DNA of 64,000 nt from Paracoccaceae bacterium (GTDB lineage Bacteria > Pseudomonadota > Alphaproteobacteria > Rhodobacterales > Rhodobacteraceae). The notes under the pieces are model-generated. The model was not told the origin of the DNA, ran no database searches, and saw only the letters and a program-made list of their open reading frames with translations. A program made the translations under genes and the position numbers. This document shows positions 7,902-18,468 of this stretch, one piece after another (the stretch's first letter is position 1; each line of letters begins with the position of its first letter). The stretch spans positions 28,636 to 92,635 of the forward strand of contig PWZT01000021.1 of assembly GCA_003567315.1 (NCBI GenBank), given 5' to 3'.

Positions 7902-10211
7902 ATGGTTGCCCCAAACAAGATTTTGACTGTGTCTTACGGCACATTCTCCTGCACGCTGGAGGGATTTGAAGAACCTTTTGGCACGATGCAGGCGATTGCC
8001 GAATATTTCCGGGATCTGACGGCTGAAGACCGTTATTTCGGGGCCGAGCCGCCAACGCCCGACGCAGAGATGCTGCATCGCATCGCCGAGCGCGAGATGC
8101 AGCGCCGGGTCGAGGCGCGGGTACAGGATGATGGCATCGTCCTGCGGCCGCAAGCGATTGCGGCAGAGACGAAAGACGAGCGCGGAACCGCTCCGGCACC
8201 GGCCGCGCCGGATACGCCCGAGCAGCCTGCGATCTCGGACGCGGCCGTGGAAGCGGGCGACAAACCGGCGCTCGAGACAGACACACCCCCAGACGCAACC
8301 GCCGCGCCTGATCTTCCCGAAACCACGGCTGGAGAGGTTCAGGAAGCCGAGGCGCCGGAGCCGGAAACCTCGCAAGCGCTTGCGGAAGCTCTCTCCGAGA
8401 CTGCCGAGGAACACGCTTCCGAGCATTCGGACGCGACCGCAGCCGCAGCAGGCGCACCCGCACATTCCGAAGAGCTGAGTGAGAAACTCGCACGGATCCG
8501 GCGGGCAGTTGAGGAAAAGAACGCGACTGGCTCGAAGCTCGACATCAGCGTCGCGCCCGATCCGCAGGCCCCCGCCCTTGCTTCGGAGGAGATGGAAACC
8601 TCCGAGAGTGTCAGCGCAGATCAAGATACCCAGACTGCGGCGGAACGCGAAGAATCGCTGATCGAACGCCTGTTTTTGACCGAGCGCTTGGAACCGGAAA
8701 CACAAGAGCAACCCGAGACCTCCACATCCCCTGACGAACACACAGACGCGCCAGCCGCACAAGACCTAGACGACGACTCGGAGGCAGAGTCCGACTCGGC
8801 CCTCGATACACATTTCGAGCGTGCAGGGTATGATGATTTCGATGCCGATCTCAACGACGATCTGGAGCCCGAGGATATCGCAGAAACCCCCGCGCCGCTT
8901 GCGGTGGCGGAAGCCGACGGGACCGACACTGATTTGCAATCCGACATGGAGCCGGCCACTGCCCATCCTGTCTCGGGGGCGGACGACCAGGACTTCGAGC
9001 GGGACCTGGCCGACCTTCTGGAAGCGGAAGGCGCGCAGATTTCGGAGCCCGCACAGGACAAGACTGCGGAAGACACAGATGACACGACGATCTCGCCAAA
9101 GGACATCAGGTCGCATATCCGTAGTCTGATCGGTGACTCCGGCCTCGATGAAGGTGACGAAACGGCGCTTGTCGAGGAGCTTGCAGATATCGAACAGCAA
9201 GCCGCGCAACGCCGCAGTCCGAAAGAGCGTGTGCAATTCGACGCAATCATGGATAACACGGACGAAGCGGCCGAACGTCTGCTCGCGACCGCGAAAACCG
9301 AGCTTCATCAGGCCGATTCGCAGCGCCGCAGAGAAACCTTCGAGCATATGCGTGTTGCTGCCGATGCCACACGCGCCGAAGAGGAAGCGACCGGCCCACG
9401 CCGCGCCGATATCGAGCAGGAGCGCGAGATTGCGCGGTATCGGCAGGATATGGACCTGGCCGAGCCGCTGCGTTCCGAAAGAACGGTTCCGTCACAGACG
9501 CGCGAAGACGCGCCTGACGCGCGCATCGAGGATGACCATCTTTCGAAAGCGCCACCTGCACCGGCGACGCCTGCGCAGATTGATCGCGCAGAGCCAGAGC
9601 TCGAGAAGTCGCTGGAGGCACCGGAACCCGAACAGGTTGCCGCGCAAGCTGAGCCGGAAAACCGCGCAGAGCGTGGACCCGTGAAACCGCAGCGTCCCGT
9701 CTTGCGGCGTCCCGCAGGGCTGGGACGGACAACGCGCCCCAATTCCGAAAGCACACGCGCCCCGCTGGTTCTGGTATCCGAACAGCGCATCGACGCGCCC
9801 AAGGACAGTGCGAAGCCCGCACGGCCCGTGCGCCCCCGCCGGGTTTCGCGTGACACCGTGGGGACGGTCGGACTGGAAAAACCCAATGCCTCTTCGGCAC
9901 TGGCGGAAAAGGACATGCAATCCTTCAAGGATTTCGCGGATCAGGTCGATGCATGGCTGCTGGATGAACAGATCGAGGCGGCAGCCGCTTTTTCCACGCA
10001 TTTCAAGGGCCAGAACGAGTTTTCGCGCATGGAACTGATGAGCTATGTGATGGCGTACAACAAGGGCAAGGAAGTCAGCCGCGATGACATGCTGCGCGGG
10101 TTCGGCACGCTCCTGCGCGAAGGGCGGTTGCAGCGCAGCGAAGGCGGCGCATTCCGGCTCTCATCTGCCTCGGAGTTTGACGAGCCCGCCCGCCTGATGG
10201 CAGCAAGCTGA
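7902..10211 (+). CDS. Conserved-type hypothetical protein with long acidic low-complexity centre
   Basis: I do not recognise a functional family. The 769-residue protein has three parts. An ordered-looking N-terminus (about residues 1-75: [20 protein letters not shown], then IAEYFRDL). A very long stretch, about residues 80-650, rich in Glu, Asp, Ala, Pro and Thr that looks disordered. A compact C-terminal domain of about 100 residues ([20 protein letters not shown] ... [14 protein letters not shown] ... [21 protein letters not shown]) that could be a small helical or winged-helix fold. No signal peptide, membrane segment or catalytic motif is visible. Proteins with such ends are, from memory, typical of Rhodobacterales and are sometimes misnamed as CheA. 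It ends just before a strong terminator. Confidence 0.75.
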   Translation: MVAPNKILTVSYGTFSCTLEGFEEPFGTMQAIAEYFRDLTAEDRYFGAEPPTPDAEMLHRIAEREMQRRVEARVQDDGIVLRPQAIAAETKDERGTAPAPAAPDTPEQPAISDAAVEAGDKPALETDTPPDATAAPDLPETTAGEVQEAEAPEPETSQALAEALSETAEEHASEHSDATAAAAGAPAHSEELSEKLARIRRAVEEKNATGSKLDISVAPDPQAPALASEEMETSESVSADQDTQTAAEREESLIERLFLTERLEPETQEQPETSTSPDEHTDAPAAQDLDDDSEAESDSALDTHFERAGYDDFDADLNDDLEPEDIAETPAPLAVAEADGTDTDLQSDMEPATAHPVSGADDQDFERDLADLLEAEGAQISEPAQDKTAEDTDDTTISPKDIRSHIRSLIGDSGLDEGDETALVEELADIEQQAAQRRSPKERVQFDAIMDNTDEAAERLLATAKTELHQADSQRRRETFEHMRVAADATRAEEEATGPRRADIEQEREIARYRQDMDLAEPLRSERTVPSQTREDAPDARIEDDHLSKAPPAPATPAQIDRAEPELEKSLEAPEPEQVAAQAEPENRAERGPVKPQRPVLRRPAGLGRTTRPNSESTRAPLVLVSEQRIDAPKDSAKPARPVRPRRVSRDTVGTVGLEKPNASSALAEKDMQSFKDFADQVDAWLLDEQIEAAAAFSTHFKGQNEFSRMELMSYVMAYNKGKEVSRDDMLRGFGTLLREGRLQRSEGGAFRLSSASEFDEPARLMAAS

Positions 10212-10229
10212 CATAAACGGACCAGACAG

Positions 10230-10263
10230 AAAACGGCCCCGGATATGATCCGGGGCCGTTTTT
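10230..10263. terminator. Bidirectional rho-independent terminator
   Basis: Perfect 15-bp inverted repeat AAAACGGCCCCGGAT (10230-10244), loop ATG, ATCCGGGGCCGTTTT (10248-10262), with T run 10259-10263 on the plus strand and four T's on the minus strand. It separates the convergent acidic-protein gene and infB and can end both transcripts. Confidence 0.92.
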
Positions 10264-10279
10264 CGTCAGTGCTGCAGGG

Positions 10280-12763
10280 TCAGGTCAGGCTGCGTTCGAC
10301 TTCCTCGCGCTCGAAGATCTCGATCACATCGCCCTGGCGAATATCGTCATAATTCTCGAAGGCCATCCCGCATTCCTGCCCGGACTGCACCTCCTTGACC
10401 TCATCCTTGAAGCGTTTGAGCGTCTTGAGCGTACCTTCATGGATCACCACATTGTCCCGCAGCAGACGCACACCAGCCGAGCGCCGCGCCACACCTTCGG
10501 TGACCAGACAGCCCGCGACCTTTCCCACGCCCGAGACCTTGAAGACCTCGCGAATCTCGGCGTAGCCGATGAAATTCTCGCGCACTTCGGCCGAAAGCAG
10601 ACCCGAGGCCGCCGCCTTGATGTCATCGACCAGGTCATAGATGATCGAGTAATAGCGCAGCTCGACCCCTTTCTGATTGGCGGAATTGCGGGCCGAGGCA
10701 TTGGCGCGAACATTGAAGCCGATGATCGGCGCGCCCGAGGCTTCGGCGAGGCCCACATCCGTATCCGTGATCGCGCCCACACCGTAATGCAGCACACGCA
10801 CGCGGACTTCCTCATTACCGATTTTCTCCAGCGCTTGCACGATCGCCTCGGCAGAGCCCTGCACATCGGCCTTCACCAGCACCGGCAGTTCGGCCACATC
10901 CTGATCGGCTTTGGCCTTCGCCATGAGCTGCTCAAGCGTCGTTGCCGCCCCGGCAGCCGCGCGCTTGTCCTTCGCGGCCTGCTGGCGGTATTCCGCGATC
11001 TCGCGCGCCTGTGCTTCGGTGTCCACGACATTGAGCACATCGCCAGCTTCGGGCGTGCCATTGAGGCCCAGCACCTCGACCGGCACGGATGGCCCGGCTT
11101 CCTTCACACGCTCGCCCTTGTCATTGACCAGCGCGCGGACCTTGCCCCATTGCTCGCCCACGACGAAGATATCACCCTGGCGCAATGTGCCCGATTGCAC
11201 CAGAACAGTGGCAACCGGCCCGCGGCCGACATCGAGCTGCGCCTCGATCACGGCCCCCATCGCGGAACGATCCGGGTTGGCCTTCAACTCGAGGATCTCC
11301 GCCTGCAGCGCAATCGCTTCAAGCAGTTCGTCCAGCCCCGCGCCGCTCAGCGCCGAGACCTCGACATCCTGAACATCGCCCGACATCGCTTCGACCACGA
11401 CCTCGTGCTGCAGCAATTCCGTGCGAACCTTGTTTGGGTCGGCAGAGGGCTTGTCGCATTTGTTGATCGCCACGATCATCGGCACCTTGGCGGCCTTGGC
11501 GTGGTTGATCGCCTCGATGGTCTGCGGCATGACCGAATCATCCGCCGCCACGACCAGCACGACGATGTCCGTCACATTGGCCCCGCGCGCGCGCATGCTG
11601 GTGAAGGCCGCGTGACCCGGCGTGTCGAGGAAGCTCAGCACCGCGCCGCCCTCGGTCGTGACCTGATAGGCACCGATATGCTGCGTGATCCCGCCCGCTT
11701 CGCCCGAGACGACGCTGGTCTTGCGGATTGCATCCAGCAATGAGGTCTTGCCGTGATCGACATGGCCCATGATTGTGATGATCGGCGGGCGCGACTGGAG
11801 GTCTTCTTCCTTGTCCTCGACCTGATCGAGCACCTGCTCGACATCGGCATCAGAGACGCGCACGACCTTATGGCCAAATTCATCAATGACCAGTTCGGCC
11901 GTATCGGCATCGATGGTCTGATTCATGGTGGCCATGACGCCCATCTTCATCAGCGCCTTGACCACATCGGCCACGCGCTCGGCCATGCGGTTGGCAAGCT
12001 CCTGCACCACGATGGTTTCGGGCAGTTGCACCTCGCGCACGACTTTCTCGCGCGACTGGCTCTGGCCCATCGCCTTCTGACGTGCGCGCTCCTGCTTGCG
12101 CTTCATCGCCGCCAGCGAGCGCTGACGCCCGCCTTCCCCGGCCAGAGCATCCTTCAGCGTCAACTTGCCCGAACGACGCCCACGGCCATCATCGACACGC
12201 GGTTTGGCGCTCTTGTCACGATCTTCACCCCCGCGCTTGCTGCTTTTACGCGGCTCGGGCGCGGCTGTCGGGCGCGCACGCTCGGAAAGCGGCGCCTCAA
12301 CTGCGGGCTTCGTCTCCGGCTTGGCAGACGCCGCTTCGGCCGCGGCCTTGGCGCGGGCTTCTTCCTCTTCCTTGGCACGCAGCGCAGCCTCGCGCTCGCG
12401 CTCTTCGCGCTCGCGGGCCTCGGCTTCTTCGCGGCGACGCTGGCGCTCTTCCTCGCGCGCCTGCTCCTCGGCCGCGCGGGCTTCGGCTTCCTCGGACTCG
12501 CGCGCTTTCGCGGCGGCAAGAGCCTTCAGACGACGCTCCATCTCGGCTTCCGAGATCCCGGCGGGGCGACGCGCAGGGTCGGATTTCGTCGCCGGTTTGC
12601 CACCCGCAGCCTGCGCTTGCTGTGTCCCCGGTTTGGGAACGACCACGCGCTTGCGCTTTTTCTCGACCACCACCGACTTGGTCCGGCCATGGCTGAAGCT
12701 CTGCTTCACATGGCCGCCCTTGCCGCCCAGTCCGAGTGTTTTCTTTCCGTCTGTATCGCTCAT
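10280..12763 (-). CDS. infB: Translation initiation factor IF-2
   Basis: GTPase that places initiator fMet-tRNA on the 30S subunit. The 827-residue protein has a long charged N-terminus with a Glu/Arg/Ala-rich coiled-coil-like stretch (residues about 75-145), then the G domain: G1 GHVDHGKT (about 333-340), switch segment [13 protein letters not shown]3 DTPGHAAF, G4 NKCDKP. Domains II-IV follow and end in a C-terminal initiator-tRNA-binding domain ([20 protein letters not shown]). It is the last gene of rimP-nusA-ylxR-infB; its ATG overlaps the ylxR stop by 4 bp. The rbfA-truB-rpsO genes often found downstream are not here. Confidence 0.97.
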   Translation of the reverse strand: MSDTDGKKTLGLGGKGGHVKQSFSHGRTKSVVVEKKRKRVVVPKPGTQQAQAAGGKPATKSDPARRPAGISEAEMERRLKALAAAKARESEEAEARAAEEQAREEERQRRREEAEAREREEREREAALRAKEEEEARAKAAAEAASAKPETKPAVEAPLSERARPTAAPEPRKSSKRGGEDRDKSAKPRVDDGRGRRSGKLTLKDALAGEGGRQRSLAAMKRKQERARQKAMGQSQSREKVVREVQLPETIVVQELANRMAERVADVVKALMKMGVMATMNQTIDADTAELVIDEFGHKVVRVSDADVEQVLDQVEDKEEDLQSRPPIITIMGHVDHGKTSLLDAIRKTSVVSGEAGGITQHIGAYQVTTEGGAVLSFLDTPGHAAFTSMRARGANVTDIVVLVVAADDSVMPQTIEAINHAKAAKVPMIVAINKCDKPSADPNKVRTELLQHEVVVEAMSGDVQDVEVSALSGAGLDELLEAIALQAEILELKANPDRSAMGAVIEAQLDVGRGPVATVLVQSGTLRQGDIFVVGEQWGKVRALVNDKGERVKEAGPSVPVEVLGLNGTPEAGDVLNVVDTEAQAREIAEYRQQAAKDKRAAAGAATTLEQLMAKAKADQDVAELPVLVKADVQGSAEAIVQALEKIGNEEVRVRVLHYGVGAITDTDVGLAEASGAPIIGFNVRANASARNSANQKGVELRYYSIIYDLVDDIKAAASGLLSAEVRENFIGYAEIREVFKVSGVGKVAGCLVTEGVARRSAGVRLLRDNVVIHEGTLKTLKRFKDEVKEVQSGQECGMAFENYDDIRQGDVIEIFEREEVERSLT

Positions 12764-13392
12764 GCGTCCGTCTTGTCCTCTCCGGCGGCATATCCGCCGA
12801 TGCTCTCGCGCAAACCTTGCAGTCTTGCGGCTTCCTCTACAACAGCTTGACTGAGTCCACCAGCACGAAGCGCGGCATGTATCACATGTTCGCGCCCAAA
12901 AGCCAAACCCAATTCCCGCGCGCTCAGCCAGCCGATATGGCTCTCCGGCCCAGCGGGCGGGCGCAATTTCGTCTTGCCCCGCGCAGACCCGTCATGCGCC
13001 TGCAGCAGCACTGCCATCTCGCCGCGCAGGGCCAAGTCGCGGCATTTCTCGAAGCCCGCCACCGCCTGCCCGCTTTTCCGCGCGAGCGAGATCAACTCGA
13101 TGACCCGCTTTACAAGTAGCTTCTCGAGCAGATCCGCAAGACCTTCCGGGATCACAACCTGTTGCCGGGCTGCGCGGGCGAAGAGTTTCTTGCGTTCCGC
13201 TGTCTCCAGCGCCGCGCGGTCAGCGCTGACCCAGATGCCGCGGCCGGGCAGCCGCCCGGTCACATCGGGCACGATCTGCGCCTCCGGCCCGACCACGAAG
13301 CGGATCAGCCCGGAGGCAGGCGCGGACTGTCCCGACACGATACAGCGCCGCTCTGGCCCGTCTCTGGCGTCTTTTCTGCCACCGCGTGCCAT
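12760..13392 (-). CDS. YlxR-family nucleic-acid-binding protein with L7Ae-like C-terminus
   Basis: The 210-residue protein has an N-terminal YlxR (DUF448) domain with the signature [10 protein letters not shown], continuing [24 protein letters not shown] as shown by the fragments RFVVGPE and [10 protein letters not shown]. It has a second half resembling a ribosomal L7Ae/YlxQ fold ([20 protein letters not shown], then [10 protein letters not shown]). This YlxR-L7Ae fusion is typical of alphaproteobacteria and always sits between nusA and infB. A role in RNA binding or transcription control is likely but not shown by the sequence. It overlaps infB by 4 bp. Confidence 0.88.
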   Translation of the reverse strand: MARGGRKDARDGPERRCIVSGQSAPASGLIRFVVGPEAQIVPDVTGRLPGRGIWVSADRAALETAERKKLFARAARQQVVIPEGLADLLEKLLVKRVIELISLARKSGQAVAGFEKCRDLALRGEMAVLLQAHDGSARGKTKLRPPAGPESHIGWLSARELGLAFGREHVIHAALRAGGLSQAVVEEAARLQGLRESIGGYAAGEDKTDA

Positions 13393-13409
13393 GCATGCCC
13401 CCGAAACGC

Positions 13410-15032
13410 TCAGTGCGTCGCCTCTTCTTCCGGCTCCGCGACCTCTTCTTCGTCCTCGACCTTCGGCTCCAGCTCGCTCGGATCGACCCAGCCCAGCATG
13501 ACCCGCGCGGTCATCACCAGATGCTGCGCCTCCTCGAGGCTCATGTCAAAGGCTTCGAGCAGCCCGTCATCCTTCACGCGCTCGCCATCCACAGTCGTCC
13601 AGCCCCCGGCCAGCTCCCAGTCGGCGCAGGTCGCGAAATCCTCAAGCGTCTTGATGCCATCCTTCGCCAGCGCCTCCACCATCTGCGGTGTAAGCCCCTC
13701 GAAACCGATCAGGCTGTCCTCGGCGCCCATCGCCCGCGCGTTCTCCAGCGCGGCGGCGGCTTGCGCTTCCAGCTTCTCGCGGGCGCGCGCCTGTAGTTCA
13801 GCGGCGGTTTCCTCGTCGAAGCCGTCGATGGCCAGCAACTCATCCGCATCGACATAGCCGACTTCCTCGAGCGAGGTGAACTCCTCGGCGACCAGAAGCT
13901 GCGCCATCATCTCGTCGATATCGAGCTCATCCATGAAGAGCTTGGTGCGCTCGGCGAATTCGGCCTGACGACGCTCCGATTCGTCCGATTCGGTCAGGAT
14001 GTCGATATCGAGCCCGGTGAGCTGACTGGCGAGCCGCACATTCTGCCCGCGCCGCCCGATGGCCAGCGAGAGTTGCTCATCCGGCACCACGACCTCGATC
14101 TTGCCCGCTTCCTCATCGATCACGACCTTGCTGACCTCGGCGGGTTGCAGGGCGTTCACAAGGAAGGTGGCCTGATCCTCGGTCCAGGGGATGATGTCGA
14201 TCTTCTCACCCTGCAACTCGTTGACCACGGCCTGCACGCGGCTGCCGCGCATACCCACACAGGCGCCGACCGGATCGATCGAATTGTCATAGGAGATCAC
14301 GCCGATCTTGGCCCGCGAGCCGGGGTCGCGGGCGACGGCCTTGATCTCGATGATGCCGTCATAAATCTCGGGCACTTCCATCTTGAAAAGCTCGGCCATG
14401 AATTCCGGCGCAGTGCGCGACAGGAAGATCTGCGGCCCGCGTGCTTCGCGGCGCACATCCTTGACATAGCAGCGGATGCGGTCGCCATTACGGTAGCTCT
14501 CGCGCCCGATCTTCTCGTTGCGGCGCAGCACAGCCTCGCCCCGGCCGATATCGATGACCAGATTGCCGTATTCCTCACGCTTGACCACACCGTTGAGGAT
14601 CGTGCCCGCGCGATCCTTGAATTCCTCATATTGCCGGTCACGCTCGGCCTCGCGCACGCGTTGCAGGATCACCTGCTTGGCCGATTGCGCGGCGATCCGG
14701 CCCAACTCCACCGGCGGCACCTGATCGACGATCTCGTCACCGATCTGCGGGTCATCGAGATAGGGCGCGGCCTGCTTGACGGTGAGTTCCGCATGGTGAT
14801 TTTCCAGCTCTTCATCAGCCACGACAGTCCGCACGCGGCTGAAGGTCGCCACGCCGGTCTTGCGGTCGATGCTGACGCGGATATCCATATCGGCGCCGTA
14901 GCGCGACTTGGCGGCGCGCGCGAGGCTGTCTTCCATCGCCTGAATGACCAGCTCGGGGTCAATCATCTTCTCGCGGGCAACAGCCTCGGCGGTTTGCAAC
15001 AGTTCAAGCTGGTTGGCAGAGGTAATCGCCAT
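13410..15032 (-). CDS. nusA: Transcription termination/antitermination factor NusA
   Basis: RNA polymerase-associated factor for pausing, termination and antitermination. The 540-residue protein has the N-terminal RNAP-binding domain ([20 protein letters not shown]), an S1 domain ([16 protein letters not shown]), KH domains including [18 protein letters not shown] and [12 protein letters not shown], and a C-terminal acidic half with helix-hairpin-helix repeats ([29 protein letters not shown]). It is the second gene of the rimP operon, 5 bp after rimP. NusA often autoregulates this operon; see the leader hairpin at 15660-15684. Confidence 0.96.
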   Translation of the reverse strand: MAITSANQLELLQTAEAVAREKMIDPELVIQAMEDSLARAAKSRYGADMDIRVSIDRKTGVATFSRVRTVVADEELENHHAELTVKQAAPYLDDPQIGDEIVDQVPPVELGRIAAQSAKQVILQRVREAERDRQYEEFKDRAGTILNGVVKREEYGNLVIDIGRGEAVLRRNEKIGRESYRNGDRIRCYVKDVRREARGPQIFLSRTAPEFMAELFKMEVPEIYDGIIEIKAVARDPGSRAKIGVISYDNSIDPVGACVGMRGSRVQAVVNELQGEKIDIIPWTEDQATFLVNALQPAEVSKVVIDEEAGKIEVVVPDEQLSLAIGRRGQNVRLASQLTGLDIDILTESDESERRQAEFAERTKLFMDELDIDEMMAQLLVAEEFTSLEEVGYVDADELLAIDGFDEETAAELQARAREKLEAQAAAALENARAMGAEDSLIGFEGLTPQMVEALAKDGIKTLEDFATCADWELAGGWTTVDGERVKDDGLLEAFDMSLEEAQHLVMTARVMLGWVDPSELEPKVEDEEEVAEPEEEATH

Positions 15033-15037
15033 CTCTC

Positions 15038-15637
15038 TCAGTCCTCCTGATGGGTCGCGTCTCCCGCACCCGCTTCGGTTTCGATCTCGTCAAACTGGCT
15101 TTCATCAATCGCGCCACTGGCCTTGCGGGCGCGCAGCATTTCGGCGATCAACTCGTCGGTCAGCACCAGTTTCGCATCCGAGAGCCAGTCGAATTGCAGC
15201 CCGATTGTCACCGGCGCGCCATTCTCCTCGATCTCGATGAGCACTTCATCACCCTCGACGCCCATGAGCACGCCCTTGAACCGCCGCCGCCCGTCGATCA
15301 ATTCGCTGGTCTCGACGCGGGCCTCATAGCCCTCCCATTGCGCGAAATCCTTCAGCCGCGTCAGCGGGCGGTCGATGCCGGGGCTGGACACTTCCAGCGT
15401 GTAGGCATCCTCCAGCGGATCCTCGACATCGAGCACAGCCGACACAGACGTCGAGATGTCGGCACAATCATCGACCTCGATACCGCCCTCGGGCTTGTCG
15501 GCCATGATCTGCAGCGTGCGGGTCTTGCCCGACATCACCCGCAGGCGCACCAGTTCGAACCCCAGCCCCTCGATCACGGGCGTGACGATCTGGGCAAGGC
15601 GCTGGTCGATGGATGTCTTGGCGATCAGATCGCTCAT
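15038..15637 (-). CDS. rimP: Ribosome maturation factor RimP
   Basis: 30S assembly factor. The 199-residue protein has the RimP N-terminal domain ([49 protein letters not shown]), the motif [15 protein letters not shown] and a C-terminal SH3-like domain ([19 protein letters not shown]). The ATG at 15635-15637 (MSDLIAKTS) was preferred over an upstream in-frame ATG that lies inside the terminator-proximal leader. It is the first gene of rimP-nusA-ylxR-infB. Confidence 0.95.
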   Translation of the reverse strand: MSDLIAKTSIDQRLAQIVTPVIEGLGFELVRLRVMSGKTRTLQIMADKPEGGIEVDDCADISTSVSAVLDVEDPLEDAYTLEVSSPGIDRPLTRLKDFAQWEGYEARVETSELIDGRRRFKGVLMGVEGDEVLIEIEENGAPVTIGLQFDWLSDAKLVLTDELIAEMLRARKASGAIDESQFDEIETEAGAGDATHQED

Positions 15638-15659
15638 TCCTGCCCCCCTTCGGGCAAAC

Positions 15660-15684
15660 AAAAAAACGGGCCACGCGGCCCGTT
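15660..15684 (-). terminator. Intrinsic terminator in the rimP leader (end of pip / possible attenuator)
   Basis: Inverted repeat AACGGGCC - ACGC - GGCCCGTT (15665-15684) followed on the minus strand by seven T's (complement of A15660-15666). It lies 23 bp before the rimP ATG and downstream of the candidate rimP promoter at 15730-15758. It may therefore end pip transcripts and also attenuate the rimP-nusA-infB operon. Confidence 0.85.
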
Positions 15685-15699
15685 GAATTTTCCGGTGGA

Positions 15700-15714
15700 A
15701 CCTGCCGGGCAGGT
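15700..15714 (-). promoter_or_regulatory. Second small hairpin in the rimP leader
   Basis: ACCTG - CCGGG - CAGGT (5-bp stem, 5-nt loop) would form in the nascent leader RNA upstream of the terminator hairpin. It could be a pause or antiterminator element, or chance; the stem is short. Confidence 0.3.
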
Positions 15715-15729
15715 GCCGCTATTGGCGTG

Positions 15730-15758
15730 CATATAGGGAGTCGCAAAGCGGATTGCAA
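15730..15758 (-). promoter_or_regulatory. Candidate promoter of rimP-nusA-ylxR-infB
   Basis: On the minus strand TTGCAA (15753-15758) is separated by exactly 17 bp from TATATG (15730-15735). It lies in the 132-bp gap between pip and rimP. Any transcript from it must cross the terminator hairpin at 15660-15684 before reaching rimP. Confidence 0.5.
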
Positions 15759-15769
15759 GCGTGCTGTGA

Positions 15770-16762
15770 TCAGAGCCGCAAACGATGCCCCTCATGGCGC
15801 AGATGGTTCATCACACGCAAGAGTTCCGCGCTGATTCCGGGTTCGGACAGCGCATGCCCGGCCACGGGCACCATCTCCAGCCGCGAGCGACCCCAGGCCG
15901 TATGCAGCCCCCAGGCAGTATGCGGCGGGCAGATCATGTCATAGCGGCCCTGAACGATGGTGCCGGGCACGTCCTGCATCTGCCCCAGACCACGCATCAG
16001 CGCGCCATCTTCGCCCAGAAAACAGCCATTGGCGAAATAGTGATTCTCCAGCCGGGCGAAGGCGCGGGCGTAATCGGAGGGCGCGTCGCCCATCCCGAGC
16101 CCGCGCGTCTCGATCGAGGCGAGCGCGTTTTCCCACCGCGTCCAGCTTCGCGCGAAGCGGTTTTCCTCATGCATGTCGCCGCTGAAAAGCCGCTTGGCAT
16201 AGGCGGCGATCATGTCGTGTTGTTCATCCGCCGGAATGGGACGGGTGAACTGCGCCCAAAGCTCGGGGAAGAATCGCGCCGCACCTCCGCCATAGAACCA
16301 TTTCAGCTCGGACTGCGTGCCCATGAACACGCCGCGCAGGATCAGATAGGCCGCGCGGTCGGGATGGGCCTGCGCATAGGCGAGCGCCAGCGTGGCGCCC
16401 CAGCTTCCGCCGAACACCATCCAGCGCGGGATCTCCAGCGTCTCGCGGATCAGCTCGATATCGGCAATCAGATGCTGCGTGGTGTTGGCCGTGACCGAGG
16501 CCGCCGGTTTCGACCGCCCGCAACCACGCTGATCGAACAGGATGACGCGATAGGTTTCAGGATCGAAGAAGCGCCGCATCGTCGGGCTGCACCCGCCGCC
16601 CGGGCCGCCATGCAGCACCACGACCGGGATGCCCTTGGGGTGGCCCGATTGTTCCACATAAACCTTGTGCCCGTCCCCAACCTCCAGAAGGCGCTGGTCG
16701 AACGGGTCGGAGATCGGGTAAAGACCCGATCCCGTGCTGTCATGTCCTGCAGACTTGTCCAT
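15770..16762 (-). CDS. pip: Proline iminopeptidase
   Basis: Alpha/beta-hydrolase that removes N-terminal proline from peptides. The 330-residue protein contains the family oxyanion segment LHGGPGGGCSPTMRRFFDP, the FDQRGCGRSKP motif, the nucleophile elbow FGGSWGATLALAYA, and the C-terminal part with Asp in VQGRYDMICP and His in VAGHALSEPGI. The start MDKSAGHDS (16760-16762) matches the usual N-terminus; the longer open frame overlaps ubiG's upstream region. It is divergent from ubiG. Confidence 0.93.
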   Translation of the reverse strand: MDKSAGHDSTGSGLYPISDPFDQRLLEVGDGHKVYVEQSGHPKGIPVVVLHGGPGGGCSPTMRRFFDPETYRVILFDQRGCGRSKPAASVTANTTQHLIADIELIRETLEIPRWMVFGGSWGATLALAYAQAHPDRAAYLILRGVFMGTQSELKWFYGGGAARFFPELWAQFTRPIPADEQHDMIAAYAKRLFSGDMHEENRFARSWTRWENALASIETRGLGMGDAPSDYARAFARLENHYFANGCFLGEDGALMRGLGQMQDVPGTIVQGRYDMICPPHTAWGLHTAWGRSRLEMVPVAGHALSEPGISAELLRVMNHLRHEGHRLRL

Positions 16763-16828
16763 CGACTGCACTATATAGCGAGTTGAGCGGCCCTTCCATG
16801 GGCAAGTCATCAAAAAGCTGGAGGAAAC

Positions 16829-17566
16829 ATGAGCCTGTCCACGATCGACCCGAGCGAGATAGAGAAATTCGAGGCCATGGCCGCCGAATGGTGGGATCCG
16901 AATGGCAAGTTCAAGCCGCTGCATATGCTCAACCCGTGCCGACTCGATTACATCACGCAGCAGATCGCGGCAGAGTTCGACCGCGACCTGACGCAGCCGC
17001 AGCCTTTCGCGGGGCTCAGGCTTCTCGATATCGGTTGCGGCGGCGGGCTGTTATGCGAGCCGATGGCGCGGCTCGGGGCCGAAGTGGTGGGCGCGGACGC
17101 TGCCGCGCGCAACATCCCAGTGGCGGAGTTGCATGCGAAGGAAGAAGGGCTCGAGATCGAGTATCGCCACACAACAGCCGAGGATATGGCGGCCGCAGGC
17201 GAGCAATTCGATGTGGTGCTGAACATGGAAGTGGTCGAGCATGTGGCCGATCCGCTGGCCTATCTGACCGCCTGTCAGCAGCTTCTCAAACCGGGCGGGC
17301 TTATGATCTGCTCGACCATCAACCGCAATCCGAAAAGCTATGTCATGGCGATCATCGGGGCCGAATATGTCATGCGCTGGCTGCCCAAGGGGACGCATGA
17401 ATGGTCGAAATTCATCACCCCGGACGAGCTTTACGACTTCCTGCGCGAGGCCGGGCTGGAGCCTGTGGACCGCAAGGGCTTCGTGTTCAACAAGATCACA
17501 TGGAGCTGGTCGCTCTCGGCGCGGGATTTGTCGGTGAATTACGTCACCGCATCCGTCAAGAAATGA
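16829..17566 (+). CDS. ubiG: Bifunctional 3-demethylubiquinol / polyprenyl-catechol O-methyltransferase
   Basis: Catalyses both O-methylation steps of ubiquinone synthesis. The 245-residue protein has the UbiG N-terminus ([20 protein letters not shown]), SAM motif [21 protein letters not shown], and the segments [11 protein letters not shown] and [10 protein letters not shown]. An AGGA ribosome site precedes the ATG. It is unlinked to ubiE-ubiB here. A short motif shared with the grpE 3' end follows it at 17580-17604. Confidence 0.96.
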   Translation: MSLSTIDPSEIEKFEAMAAEWWDPNGKFKPLHMLNPCRLDYITQQIAAEFDRDLTQPQPFAGLRLLDIGCGGGLLCEPMARLGAEVVGADAAARNIPVAELHAKEEGLEIEYRHTTAEDMAAAGEQFDVVLNMEVVEHVADPLAYLTACQQLLKPGGLMICSTINRNPKSYVMAIIGAEYVMRWLPKGTHEWSKFITPDELYDFLREAGLEPVDRKGFVFNKITWSWSLSARDLSVNYVTASVKK

Positions 17567-17579
17567 CGCCGCCGGAGCA

Positions 17580-17604
17580 TTGAGTATTTTTGGCAAGATG
17601 AAGC
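17580..17604 (+). repeat. Short 3'-flanking motif, copy 1
   Basis: A 25-bp sequence that begins TTGAGTATTTTT and ends GGCAAGATGAAGC lies 14 bp after the ubiG stop, between the convergent ubiG and uppP genes. A near-identical copy (minus strand) overlaps the grpE stop at 46663-46688. It has a T run but no hairpin. Confidence 0.6.
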
Positions 17605-18408
17605 CTATGAGTAGGCGATATAGAGCAGCAGCGTGCCGAGGATCACCCGGTAGATCACATAGGGCGTGAAGCTGACCGAGCGCAGGAGCTTCATCATGAA
17701 CACCAGCGCCGCCCAGGCCGCGAAGAAGGAGATGAGCGCGGCGATGGCACCATCGCGCGCAGCCTGCCAGTCGGCCAGCCGCACGACATCGAACCCCATC
17801 AGCGCGCCCGAAGCGATGATCGTCGGGATCGACATGAGCATGGAGAGTTTCGCCGCGTCATGGCGTGCATAGCCCAAGGCGCGCGCGCCCGAGATCACGA
17901 TACCCGAACGCGAGGTGCCGGGGATGAGCGCGACCGCTTGCCAGAGCCCCAGATAAAGCGCGTGTTTCATCGTCCAGCCCTGCGCGGTCCGGCTCTGCGC
18001 GCCCATGCGATCGGTGACATAGAGAACGATGCCGAAGAGGATCATCATCCAGCCGATCACGGCAATCGAGCGCAGCATCTCCATGATGCCGAGCAGCTTG
18101 AAGATGAGCCCGACAATGACGACCGGGATCGTGGCGATGACAAGGCAGAGCGCGAGGAAGCCGCCGCGCGTCTCGATCCGGAGGCGAATGACTTCGGGCG
18201 ACCCGCGGACCACCTCTGCGACATCGCGCCGGAAGTACCAGCAGACCGCGAAGAGCGTGCCGACATGAACCGCGACATCAATCACCAGCCCCTGATCATC
18301 GAGCCCAGTCAGCGCGGGCAACAGGATGAGGTGGCCGGATGAGGACACTGGCAGGAACTCGGTCACGCCCTGGATAATCGCAAGCAGGAAGAGGTGGAAC
18401 AGGGTCAT
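17605..18408 (-). CDS. uppP: Undecaprenyl-diphosphatase (BacA/UppP)
   Basis: Integral membrane phosphatase recycling undecaprenyl pyrophosphate for cell-wall synthesis. The 267-residue protein has multiple hydrophobic segments and both active-site motifs: QGVTEFLPVSSSGHLIL near the N-terminus and ALIPGTSRSGIVISGA in the second half. The start MTLFHLFLLAIIQG (18406-18408) gives the standard N-terminus, 13 codons inside the longest open frame. It is monocistronic, divergent from gltD. Confidence 0.96.
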   Translation of the reverse strand: MTLFHLFLLAIIQGVTEFLPVSSSGHLILLPALTGLDDQGLVIDVAVHVGTLFAVCWYFRRDVAEVVRGSPEVIRLRIETRGGFLALCLVIATIPVVIVGLIFKLLGIMEMLRSIAVIGWMMILFGIVLYVTDRMGAQSRTAQGWTMKHALYLGLWQAVALIPGTSRSGIVISGARALGYARHDAAKLSMLMSIPTIIASGALMGFDVVRLADWQAARDGAIAALISFFAAWAALVFMMKLLRSVSFTPYVIYRVILGTLLLYIAYS

Positions 18409-18468
18409 GGGTGCTCTCCGCGGGTCGCGGGCACGATAATTCGGCACGCAGGAATTGGGAATTACGGA

